DNA from: Vibrio algicola
Lineage (GTDB): Bacteria > Pseudomonadota > Gammaproteobacteria > Enterobacterales > Vibrionaceae
Assembly: GCF_009601765.2 (NCBI RefSeq)
Contig: NZ_CP045699.1
Location: 992,001-1,056,000, forward strand
Reading direction: 5' to 3'
DNA: 64,000 bases
Each line of letters starts with the position of its first letter. Within the stretch, counting starts at the first letter, position 1. Below, piece by piece: positions 9,922 to 16,948 of this stretch. The notes under the pieces were generated by a model. The model was not told the DNA's origin. It made no database searches and worked only from the letters and a program-made list of their open reading frames with translations. Made by a program: the position numbers and the translations under genes.

Positions 9922-10599
9922 ATGGATTTTTCAGTCATCATTGATAGCTTGCCTTTGTACTTAGAAGGCTTATGGACCACATTCTGGTTGGTGGGTTTAT
10001 CGCTTATTATTGGTTTATTTATTGCTATTCCAGCGGGCGTGGCAAGAAGCAGTAAAAATAAATTAATCAACTTTCCTGTGTGGTGCTATAGCTACTTTTT
10101 TCGTGGTACGCCTTTATTGATCCAGTTATACCTGATTTATTACGGTATGAATCAATTTATGCAAGTCAAAGATACCTTGTGGGAGCATGCTTGGTTTTGT
10201 GCTTTAGTCGCTTTCGTTTTAAATACCGGAGCGTATACCGCCGAAATTATTGCAGGTGCGATTCGTGGCTTAGATAAAGGTGAGATAGAAGCAGCTAGAG
10301 CTTATGGTATGTCTAATTGGAAAGTGTATCGACGTATCATTCTACCGAGTGCCTTACGTCGAGCATTACCGGCATACAGTAACGAAGTCATTTTTATGCT
10401 ACATGGTTCGGCGATTGCAGGTATTGTGACCGTAATGGATATCACCGGCGTAGCACGTTTAGTGAACTCAAGAACTTATGCGCCATTTGAAGCGTTCTTT
10501 ACCGCTGGAGTGTTTTATATGATCTTAAGTATGTCGCTCATTTATGCGTTTAAATTAACCGAAAAACGATTACTGGCGTACACCAAACCATTAAGTTAA
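9922..10599 (+). CDS. Basic amino acid ABC transporter permease, ArtM/HisM family
   Basis: Second membrane subunit, 225 residues. The helices start at LEGLWTTFWLVGLSLIIGLF. The FFRGTPLLIQLYLIYYGMNQF segment and the EAA loop GEIEAARAYGMSNWKVYRRI are typical of HisM/ArtM. It begins two bases after the preceding stop and ends the operon. The next feature downstream is a MITE-like repeat, so the natural operon end may have been modified by that insertion. Confidence 0.88.
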   Translation: MDFSVIIDSLPLYLEGLWTTFWLVGLSLIIGLFIAIPAGVARSSKNKLINFPVWCYSYFFRGTPLLIQLYLIYYGMNQFMQVKDTLWEHAWFCALVAFVLNTGAYTAEIIAGAIRGLDKGEIEAARAYGMSNWKVYRRIILPSALRRALPAYSNEVIFMLHGSAIAGIVTVMDITGVARLVNSRTYAPFEAFFTAGVFYMILSMSLIYAFKLTEKRLLAYTKPLS

Positions 10600-10613
10600 A
10601 TGCCGATACTTAG

Positions 10614-10882
10614 CTAGGGGCTGTTGATCTTTCGTGATTAAATTTTGTTCGAGATAAAAGCCTTTTAATCGAGGCAAGTCGATTGAAGCCTAGTTATTCT
10701 AAGTAAATGAGACTTAACGAAGAGTAAAAGGCTTTTAGCCGAACCCTTCGGGCTGCGTTTGTTGGTCTTTTCTACTTCGTCATCGGCTTTTCGTGTAGCC
10801 AGCTACACCACAAAGCCTCTTCCTTGTATAAAAACCCAACAATTCGCAGAAAAAACAACCACGAAAGATCAACAGCCCCTAG
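10614..10882. mobile_element. MITE-like non-autonomous element with perfect 23-bp terminal inverted repeats
   Basis: The ends 10614-10636 and 10860-10882 are exact inverted copies (outer part CTAGGGGCTGTTGATC). The outermost CTAG on each side can be read as a 4-bp target duplication of the YTAR type used by some IS5-family elements. The 269-bp interior holds a further inverted pair (AAAAGCCTTTTA near 10660 and its complement near 10728) and no transposase frame. It sits between the last transporter gene and the terminator shared with xthA. Confidence 0.75.
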
Positions 10883-10924
10883 TCATAATGGCAATTATTT
10901 TGAGCATAGCTCAAGTTATAAACC

Positions 10925-10964
10925 AAAAGCGCCGACTTTAAATGTATTTAGAGTCGGCGCTTTT
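10925..10964. terminator. Strong bidirectional terminator between the transporter operon and xthA
   Basis: AAAAGCGCCGACT (10925-10937) pairs with AGTCGGCGCTTTT (10952-10964). A-run and T-run flanks make it usable from both strands, matching the convergent genes on either side. Confidence 0.85.
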
Positions 10965-10996
10965 CTATTTTTATCTTTTGTTTTCTTTAATTTATT

Positions 10997-11803
10997 TTAT
11001 TTAAATTCCGACCAAATTGGCGCGTGATCAGACGGCTTTTCAATGCCGCGTAATTCATAGTCGATCCCTGCATCAATGCATTTAGCCGCCAGAGATGGGG
11101 TGGCTAAAATTACATCAATACGCAGGCCGCGGTTATCATCAAAGCCGCGTGAACGGTAATCAAACCACGAATATTGATCATCCACATTTGGGTGTAGGTT
11201 ACGGAAAGTATCTTCAAACCCCCAATCCATTAATGTTTTCAACCATTGACGCTCTTCTGGCTGGAATGAACATTTACCGGTTTTTAGCCAGCGTTTAGCG
11301 TTCGGCTCACCAATACCAATGTCGAGATCAATTGGGCTAATGTTAATGTCACCCATCACGATCACTTGCTCTTCGTTGTTATGATTGGAGTTCAAGTGAG
11401 TCATTAAATCGGTGTAGAACTGGCGCTTATAAGGGTATTTAGTTTCATGGCTGATATTATCGCCTTGTGGGAAATATCCATTCATTACCGTTGTTTTTTG
11501 ACCGGATGCATCTTCTAACGTCACCATGATCATGCGGCGTTGGTGCTCATCGGTATCGGTTGAAAAACCACGTTGTACTGCAACTGGTTTTTGTTTACAC
11601 AGCATTGCCACGCCGTAATGGGCTTTTTGACCATGAAAATAAACGTGATAACCCATCGCTTCGACCGCTTCAACTGGAAACATTTCATCGTGAACTTTGA
11701 TTTCTTGTAAGCCAATCACATCGGGTTGATGTTTATCAATAATGGCTTGCAGTTGATGAAGGCGGGCACGAAGGCCATTAATATTAAAGGAAATTATTTT
11801 CAT
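10997..11803 (-). CDS. xthA: Exodeoxyribonuclease III (AP endonuclease)
   Basis: DNA-repair enzyme with AP-endonuclease and 3'-5' exonuclease activity. The 268-residue length equals the family norm when started at [15 protein letters not shown] (ATG 11803). An upstream in-frame Met at 11851 lies in prophage DNA and would add 16 unrelated residues. Catalytic motifs are present: LQEIK near residue 34, [11 protein letters not shown] near 151 and SDHAPIW near the C-terminus. The first nine codons are the prophage attachment core, so the coding sequence is intact but its promoter and ribosome site (AGAAGAA before the ATG) now come from the prophage end. Confidence 0.96.
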   Translation of the reverse strand: MKIISFNINGLRARLHQLQAIIDKHQPDVIGLQEIKVHDEMFPVEAVEAMGYHVYFHGQKAHYGVAMLCKQKPVAVQRGFSTDTDEHQRRMIMVTLEDASGQKTTVMNGYFPQGDNISHETKYPYKRQFYTDLMTHLNSNHNNEEQVIVMGDINISPIDLDIGIGEPNAKRWLKTGKCSFQPEERQWLKTLMDWGFEDTFRNLHPNVDDQYSWFDYRSRGFDDNRGLRIDVILATPSLAAKCIDAGIDYELRGIEKPSDHAPIWSEFK

Positions 11804-11804
11804 T
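11778..11804. other. attL of the prophage, overlapping codons 1-9 of xthA
   Basis: TTAATATTAAAGGAAATTA followed by TTTTCATT. It matches 43943-43969 at 26 of 27 positions (T/C difference at 11797 versus 43962). The repeat encodes the first residues of XthA. Confidence 0.92.
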
Positions 11805-11888
11805 TCTTCTGTTATCCATGTTAAGTTATTGAATTTGTTGGGGTGTTGCATTTGTATGTGTCTGCATAAACAGTATTAGTAAGCGTGA

Positions 11889-12941
11889 TTAAGCGTGCTT
11901 AATATTCTTTGTCGCCAATTTTGCCGCCATTTTATTTAATGGGTTTAGTGTTACTGCATCACTTAAATGACTTGGAGCAAAGTGGGCGTATGTCATTGTT
12001 GTTTTAATGTCAGAGTGTCCAAGAATGTCTTTTAGCACAACAATATTTCCACCGTTCATCATGAAATGACTGGCAAAGGTATGGCGTAGAACGTGAGTTG
12101 TTTGGCCGCTTGGTAAATTTGGAAGTGCCACGCTTAGCCATTTATGTATCACACCATAACCGCAAGTAAACAGTTGATGGTTTTGTCGGGCTGATAACTC
12201 GTTAAACAGAGATTCAGAAATAGGGATAGTCCGGTTCTTTCTTCCTTTCGTGTTTGTGTAAGTTATTTTGAAAGGCTGGACGTGCGACCGCGTAAGATTC
12301 ATCGCTTCACTTATGCGCGCGCCAGTCGAAAGGCAAATTTTACAGATTAAAGTTATTTGGTCTGCCATTGGGCTGGCCTTGATCACATCAAACAAATGCT
12401 CAATTTCCGACGGCGTTAAATATGACAGTTCAGATTCGGATAGTTTTATATTTTTAAAATCTTGCAGAGGGTTGGGGTGCTTCCACTCTTTTAAACGTCG
12501 AAGTTCATTAAAAACCGATTTCATCCATAAAATGTCGTGATTCAAAGTGCTCGCCGCCACCTCGCCACCGTTGCGAACACGACCTTTCATTTTTCGGTTT
12601 GCTCGATAGTTAGCGAAATGAGTGCCAGTCACCATAATAGCGATAGGGTTCTCCATATTTTCAACCATCATCTCAAGACGGCGTTTAGCATGAGCCCCAG
12701 ATTTTAAGTTTTTACCGTGAAGTTCAAACCAGCGGTTAACCAAATCACTCAACCTACGATGATCGGTTTTCTCACCCAGCCACGGTTTGTCGTCTACTTC
12801 ATTCATCGTAAAACGTTCGAACGCCGCCGCTTCACCTTTGGTGGCGAACTTTTTACGAATGCGCTTACCGCCTCGGCCTTGTGGATAGCACTCACAAAGC
12901 CAAGGTTTTTTACTGCTGTCTTTTAGATTGCGAATGGACAT
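11889..12941 (-). CDS. int: Prophage tyrosine recombinase (integrase)
   Basis: Site-specific recombinase for integration and, with Cox, excision. The 350-residue protein has an N-terminal SAM-like core-binding domain. The catalytic domain has Arg in STGARISEAMNL, HVLRHTFASH (H-x-x-R), GHSDIKTTMTYAHF with the second His, and the nucleophilic Tyr near residue 320. It lies 85 bases from attL, the usual position for P2-type integrases, and is transcribed toward attL and xthA. Confidence 0.93.
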   Translation of the reverse strand: MSIRNLKDSSKKPWLCECYPQGRGGKRIRKKFATKGEAAAFERFTMNEVDDKPWLGEKTDHRRLSDLVNRWFELHGKNLKSGAHAKRRLEMMVENMENPIAIMVTGTHFANYRANRKMKGRVRNGGEVAASTLNHDILWMKSVFNELRRLKEWKHPNPLQDFKNIKLSESELSYLTPSEIEHLFDVIKASPMADQITLICKICLSTGARISEAMNLTRSHVQPFKITYTNTKGRKNRTIPISESLFNELSARQNHQLFTCGYGVIHKWLSVALPNLPSGQTTHVLRHTFASHFMMNGGNIVVLKDILGHSDIKTTMTYAHFAPSHLSDAVTLNPLNKMAAKLATKNIKHA

Positions 12942-12944
12942 TAA

Positions 12945-13319
12945 TTACCACTCAAGAGATTGCTTGCTCGCTTTTTCGTTTTGTTTATACATCATAAGAA
13001 TATTGGTGTAAGTGCACATATCAAGCATACTATTGCCGCAGTAATCTTTAATTACCTTATCCATGATTTTACGGTCAGTTACTTTGGTGGCCGCCTTAAA
13101 ATCGGCAAGATTTTTCTTTTCCATCATACGAAGCATCGATTCTTGGCACATATCAATTGGACCTTCGCAATAGTCTTTATGCACCCGATCCTTTATATAT
13201 TCCACCACTTGGTCTTTTTGGGTTTGTGAACCGTCAAAATCCATTGGATTAATAAATTGAGCTGCCGCAAATGTAGAGGTGCTAAATAAAAGCGTTAACG
13301 CTAAAAGTGTTTTTTTCAT
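12945..13319 (-). CDS. Secreted small prophage protein, cysteine-containing, unknown
   Basis: 124 residues. The signal peptide MKKTLLALTLLFSTSTFA is followed by AAQFINPMDF, then a soluble region with four cysteines in two similar blocks (DYCEGPIDMCQ and DYCGNSMLDMC). The spacing looks like an internal repeat that could form two disulfides in the periplasm. It sits between integrase and repressor, the usual place for genes expressed in the lysogen, so a role in host phenotype or superinfection exclusion is possible but unproven. Confidence 0.7.
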   Translation of the reverse strand: MKKTLLALTLLFSTSTFAAAQFINPMDFDGSQTQKDQVVEYIKDRVHKDYCEGPIDMCQESMLRMMEKKNLADFKAATKVTDRKIMDKVIKDYCGNSMLDMCTYTNILMMYKQNEKASKQSLEW

Positions 13320-13337
13320 TGAATGTCCTTACTCAAG

Positions 13338-13853
13338 TTATGGGATTTCACCAGTTTCAACAAAATGCTTGAATTCTGGTTCTTTTAAAATAATCACACC
13401 TTGTTGGCGTGCTAAATCTAATTTTCTTTGGCTGGCGTTGTAGCCGTAACAAAGTAGGTTTAAATATTTGGTCACGTCTTTGCGTACGACCATTTCTTTT
13501 GATTCAGCTAATTCAATGAGAATGGCTTTTTCCGTTTTTTTGAAACCAGTAAAGTGAACATCGAAAGTATTGCTAGGATGATGTTTAACTCTATTCGGGA
13601 AAGTTTTATTTATTGGTGGAGTAGGTTCAGTCGGTTTCTTGGCTTCTGGGTGATTGCTAATCGGTGTAGATACTTCGTCGTAATCTAAGCCAAACCTTTC
13701 ACATAGATCTTTTTGTTCTGCTACCGAGTAGTTTTTAGATTTAACATACTGTTTAAACACAGCAGGGTCTTTCATTGCATTTTTGGCTTTGGAAGACGTT
13801 TTCTTAAACCAAAGAATACCAATCACGATAACTGCAAAACCCAACCAACCCAT
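13338..13853 (-). CDS. Membrane-anchored BRCT-like domain protein (prophage cargo)
   Basis: 171 residues. One N-terminal membrane helix (GWLGFAVIVIGILWF) is followed by a short helical region (AMKDPAVFKQYVKSKNYSV), a Pro/Thr-rich linker (about residues 66-90) and a C-terminal domain of about 75 residues. That domain reads like a BRCT fold: FDVHFTGF, KEMVVRKDVTKYLNLLCYG, SQRKLDLARQQGVIILKEPEF. The position in the lysogenic operon between integrase and CI suggests expression in the lysogen. The BRCT call is pattern-based, and the function is unknown. Confidence 0.7.
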   Translation of the reverse strand: MGWLGFAVIVIGILWFKKTSSKAKNAMKDPAVFKQYVKSKNYSVAEQKDLCERFGLDYDEVSTPISNHPEAKKPTEPTPPINKTFPNRVKHHPSNTFDVHFTGFKKTEKAILIELAESKEMVVRKDVTKYLNLLCYGYNASQRKLDLARQQGVIILKEPEFKHFVETGEIP

Positions 13854-13881
13854 AACGCACTCCTTTGCATTTTAAATTTAA

Positions 13882-14562
13882 TTATTTCTTATTAATTTGA
13901 ATAACCACTTTTCCCAGCACTCGAATTTCATCGCTTGGGAACTCGACGACATCCGAATTAAAAGTCAGTGCTAGTATCTTTCCAGGTACGCGCTGAATTT
14001 TATTAATGGAATACACCCCGTCTATATCAATCAAGTAATAACCGCTAATCGGGTTTGTATTTTCCTTGTCTACAATGCTCAAACCGTATAGCTCTTTTAT
14101 CGCCAATACATTTTGCACCCCAAAGTCATCCAGCAAAGTTTGGTCGATGGTAGTCGTGCCCAATAAATTAAGCTTTGAGCCTTTTAGGTCAAATGTATCG
14201 ATATCAAACAGTTTTTTGGGTTGCAGGCGCTTATCTGCGTAACTGTGAATCTGTTTTGATTCTTGAATCGAGTATGAATTACCCGCCGAAAACATCTCGC
14301 CTTCATCTAAAAGCAACCAACGCAAAGATAGACCAGTATGCAAATGCAATCTGATTGCAAGTTCGTAAGGGGTTAAATCTCGTTGAACCCAAGAGGCAAC
14401 CGTAGATTTAGACACACCAAAGGCATCAGCAATCTCAAGTTGCTGATCAAGATTCAGTGCTAATTTGAGTTTTTTTATGAACTCAATACCGCTCTTGTAA
14501 TTTATCTGGCGAGACAGGTCACAATTTAGTTGATCGAAATGCATTTTAGATTTAATATCCAT
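13882..14562 (-). CDS. cI: CI-type prophage repressor
   Basis: Transcriptional repressor keeping the prophage silent. The N-terminal helix-turn-helix resembles the phage CI family (IADAFGVSKSTVASWVQRDLTPYELAIRL). The C-terminal half resembles S24-type oligomerisation domains (YLIDIDGVYSINKIQRVPGKILALTFNSD) but shows no clear Ser/Lys autocleavage pair. Start chosen at Met MDIKSKMHFD (14562). The longer frame to 14619 runs through the operator region. It is divergent from cox, which forms the lysis/lysogeny switch. Confidence 0.85.
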   Translation of the reverse strand: MDIKSKMHFDQLNCDLSRQINYKSGIEFIKKLKLALNLDQQLEIADAFGVSKSTVASWVQRDLTPYELAIRLHLHTGLSLRWLLLDEGEMFSAGNSYSIQESKQIHSYADKRLQPKKLFDIDTFDLKGSKLNLLGTTTIDQTLLDDFGVQNVLAIKELYGLSIVDKENTNPISGYYLIDIDGVYSINKIQRVPGKILALTFNSDVVEFPSDEIRVLGKVVIQINKK

Positions 14563-14568
14563 TTTGTA

Positions 14569-14604
14569 GTTTCTTGCTGTGATTAGAGACCAGTAGCAAG
14601 AAAC
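14569..14604. promoter_or_regulatory. Immunity operator: perfect 10-bp inverted repeat between cI and cox
   Basis: GTTTCTTGCT (14569-14578) and AGCAAGAAAC (14595-14604) are exact complements separated by 16 bases. The dyad lies between the divergent cI and cox starts, the expected place for CI or Cox binding. Confidence 0.65.
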
Positions 14605-14634
14605 AAAGATGAAAAACAATAAAAGGATAACACT

Positions 14635-14847
14635 ATGCTTTCGTATCAGCCAGTTATACCCGTCCCATTTATGACGTTAGATGAATATTCGCGTCACTCC
14701 GGCATCAGCAAAGCGTCACTTCGTAAGATGATCGGAGATGGCCGCATGATCATTAAAAAGAAAGACTCCCCACGCGAACACCCACAAATCAACTTAATAG
14801 CCATTTATGAACGTGCCACACGCGAAACCATGGCAGCCCTCGGCTAA
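14635..14847 (+). CDS. cox: Cox-like regulator/excisionase
   Basis: 70 residues with a helix-turn-helix (FMTLDEYSRHSGISKASLRKM) followed by GRMIIKKKDSPREHPQINL, characteristic of P2-type Cox proteins. Cox represses the lysogenic promoter and acts as directionality factor for the integrase. It is the first gene of the rightward early operon, divergent from cI; AAAGGAT precedes the start. Confidence 0.8.
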   Translation: MLSYQPVIPVPFMTLDEYSRHSGISKASLRKMIGDGRMIIKKKDSPREHPQINLIAIYERATRETMAALG

Positions 14848-14871
14848 CCACCAAACCAAAAGGACTTGGAT

Positions 14872-14985
14872 ATGGAAAAGCCAAATTTACCGGATTGGGC
14901 GATTGAAATAATGGTGGGCGTGTTTATCGGCATCACCATTATTGCGCCTTTTGCTATTCATCTTGCATTTGAGTATCTGCCATGA
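14872..14985 (+). CDS. Small single-helix membrane protein, 37 residues
   Basis: Reads MEKPNLPDWAIEIM, then a hydrophobic helix (VGVFIGITIIAPFAIHL) and a short tail. AAAGGA lies about 9 bases before the ATG, and the stop overlaps the next ATG (ATGA at 14982-14985), so it is translationally coupled to the CII gene. No function can be assigned. Confidence 0.65.
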   Translation: MEKPNLPDWAIEIMVGVFIGITIIAPFAIHLAFEYLP

Positions 14986-15518
14986 ACGCAAATGAAAACA
15001 TGTGTGAATTTCGTGACGAGACACAGAGCGCTTTTGATGATGCGTGTTGTGCCTTTGCCAGTACAGAAAACATGACACAAATAGCAAGAGCCCTCGGCAT
15101 GAGCGCAAAAATATTGCATAACAAACTCAACCCCGAGCAACCGCATAAATTAAACCCGATCGAGCTAATCGCAATCACCAAAGTAAGTGGCAATTTCACA
15201 TTGTTGAACTGCCTACTTAATGGCGTGGATGTGGTTACCGCTCAAATTCCAAAAAGTAATAACCAAGCCGATTTGATCACCCGAGCATTAGAAGCCGGAA
15301 TGCACAGCGGTGATTTACAGCGTATGGCCGCCAGCGCCATTAACAAAATCAACATGTCCCGCACCGAACGCCATAACCTCATTCAAAAATGCCAACTCGG
15401 CATAGGAAATCTCGTGATGCTTGTTAGCGATCTAGAAAATCGCAGCGGAAGCTTTACCACGTTGGTTTCAATGAGCAGCGACATGGCATTAAACGGATTC
15501 ATGCCAGGACTGAGTTAA
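14982..15518 (+). CDS. CII-family phage regulatory protein
   Basis: 178 residues. The N-terminal helix-turn-helix (QIARALGMSAKILHNKLNP, then HKLNPIELIAITKVSG) and the helical C-terminal part match the phage regulatory CII family of P2/186/HP1-like phages. There it sets the choice of lysogeny. It overlaps the 37-residue membrane ORF by four bases. Confidence 0.8.
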   Translation: MNANENMCEFRDETQSAFDDACCAFASTENMTQIARALGMSAKILHNKLNPEQPHKLNPIELIAITKVSGNFTLLNCLLNGVDVVTAQIPKSNNQADLITRALEAGMHSGDLQRMAASAINKINMSRTERHNLIQKCQLGIGNLVMLVSDLENRSGSFTTLVSMSSDMALNGFMPGLS

Positions 15519-15545
15519 TTAATCAACGTTAGAGGGATTTTAACT

Positions 15546-15758
15546 ATGGAACAAATTCACATGCCATGCCCAGATTTAGTCGCGTACTCACTGACCGCCG
15601 AGCAGAAAAAACACGGTCTAGAAAAATTGCGAGAGGTGCGGAAAACGCTAGGCGAAAAAATGCTGGCCGACCTGCGCAGCGAATACCCAAACGCCAGCCG
15701 ACTGAACAAGGCCAAGCTGAAAGCCAAATCCGATCGCATTAAACGCGATTGGTTCTAA
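15546..15758 (+). CDS. Small early prophage protein, unknown
   Basis: 70 residues, basic and helical (LREVRKTLGEKMLADLRSEYP, then RLNKAKLKAKSDRIKRDWF). AGAGGG-type ribosome site in front. No family recognised. It lies in the early operon between CII and the replication gene. Confidence 0.65.
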   Translation: MEQIHMPCPDLVAYSLTAEQKKHGLEKLREVRKTLGEKMLADLRSEYPNASRLNKAKLKAKSDRIKRDWF

Positions 15759-15784
15759 ACAAATTTAATAGCGTGGAGCTAATT

Positions 15785-16186
15785 ATGAAAATTACCGTAT
15801 CCGGTGGCGAGCTGTTTTCTGCATTGCGCGGCGAGGGTTTTACCACCGCCAAAATCCAACAATTTATTCGTGTGTTTGATGTCGAGCACACAATGGTCGA
15901 TTCCTATTTCGCGCTCGATTCAGACCGCGCCATGTTAGTGAACACCAACGGAGCAAAACAGGGTTTGACCTTACCAGAGTTTATCAAAATGTGGTGGGTG
16001 TTTTGGATGGTGGTATTTAACACTAGCGACAATAACCGCGATTTAGAGCAGCAAGCCCTTGGTGCAATTCGCGCATTAACGTTTGTGTCGATGTACTGCA
16101 AAAACATGACACTAACAAACGACATGAAAACATGGTGGGTGCAAACAGACATGATCCACGGCCATAAAAATCTTGAGGTGATGTGA
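15785..16186 (+). CDS. Early prophage protein, unknown (Trp-rich helix)
   Basis: 133 residues from the ATG at 15785; an upstream TTG at 15749 in the same frame lies within the previous gene. Notable is the aromatic segment PEFIKMWWVFWMVVF, too short for a typical exported anchor and more likely a packed helix. The stop overlaps the next start (TGATG). No function is visible. Confidence 0.65.
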   Translation: MKITVSGGELFSALRGEGFTTAKIQQFIRVFDVEHTMVDSYFALDSDRAMLVNTNGAKQGLTLPEFIKMWWVFWMVVFNTSDNNRDLEQQALGAIRALTFVSMYCKNMTLTNDMKTWWVQTDMIHGHKNLEVM

Positions 16187-16428
16187 TGATTACTAGCATA
16201 AAAGAAGAGTGTTCGGAATGTGGTGGCATTAAACATTGTGTTCTTTTGAGACATATAGACAGAACAGCACGCGTGGTGTGTTTTGAATGCAAGGACGATG
16301 TTATCGAGAGTTTTATTTGCACAGATTGTGGCATTGAGTTGGATTTGATTGCAGTCGATATAGAACTCAGCGAATCAAAAAATCGAACAATATGCGAACC
16401 GTGCGGGGAGAAATACCAATGCCACTAA
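16186..16428 (+). CDS. Small protein with four CxxC zinc-knuckle motifs
   Basis: 80 residues with CSECG, CFEC, CTDCG and CEPCG, so probably two zinc ribbons. Such small phage proteins often bind nucleic acid or act as regulators, but no specific family is recognised. ATG at 16186 overlaps the previous stop; a GTG one codon earlier is the alternative. Confidence 0.65.
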   Translation: MITSIKEECSECGGIKHCVLLRHIDRTARVVCFECKDDVIESFICTDCGIELDLIAVDIELSESKNRTICEPCGEKYQCH

Positions 16429-16652
16429 CCTACGCAGCCGCACATCTAACTCCAGACGGTCAATTAATACGTCATCCAGACACCGCCGAAATCATGAACA
16501 TTCAAATCGGTGAATTCGACAACGAATCCGATGCGATTGAGCAGGCTTGTCTTGAATTGGAATGCACTCACACCGTCAACGGCGTAGTGCTAAAGGGAAA
16601 TAATCGCGGTGGTTTTATGATCGTGAATACGCAGGAGTTGCACCAATTATGA
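16419..16652 (+). CDS. Small early prophage protein, unknown
   Basis: 77 residues from MPLTYAAAHL. GGGGAGA sits 8 bases before the ATG at 16419, which decides this start over an in-frame ATG at 16392. It overlaps both neighbours by a few bases, as expected in a coupled operon. It is acidic in the middle, and no domain is recognised. Confidence 0.6.
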   Translation: MPLTYAAAHLTPDGQLIRHPDTAEIMNIQIGEFDNESDAIEQACLELECTHTVNGVVLKGNNRGGFMIVNTQELHQL

Positions 16653-16933
16653 AAAATCCAAATGTTCGTTATGTGTTCCAAGGGATCGAGGGCATCGATG
16701 CTATTTCCGAGTTTTTTGGCATTAACGAGGCGACGATCCGAAACCGAATCAACGTGCAGGGCATGTCTATGACTCGCGCCATTGCATTGGGTCAGCCAAC
16801 AAAGCGAGGCCCTAGAGCCGTTGAAGATGAAGGAATGGTATTTGTTAAGCGCAAAGGAAAACGCCGCAACATTACTATCCCAAATTTTAGCGAGTTGCAA
16901 AGATTGGCCTTTGGGATTAACCCTGCATTTTAA
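16649..16933 (+). CDS. Small helix-turn-helix-like early prophage protein
   Basis: 94 residues. DAISEFFGINEATIRNRINVQGMSMTRAIALG reads as a helix-turn-helix followed by a typical homeodomain-like tail, then a basic stretch (KRKGKRRN). Probably a DNA-binding accessory protein of the replication operon. Start overlaps the preceding stop by four bases. Confidence 0.6.
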   Translation: MKNPNVRYVFQGIEGIDAISEFFGINEATIRNRINVQGMSMTRAIALGQPTKRGPRAVEDEGMVFVKRKGKRRNITIPNFSELQRLAFGINPAF

Positions 16934-16948
16934 TTAGACGATGGTGCT

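Noticed and set aside
11804..11851. Longer XthA start at 11851
   Set aside because: The added 16 residues come from prophage DNA; the family begins at MKIISFN (11803).
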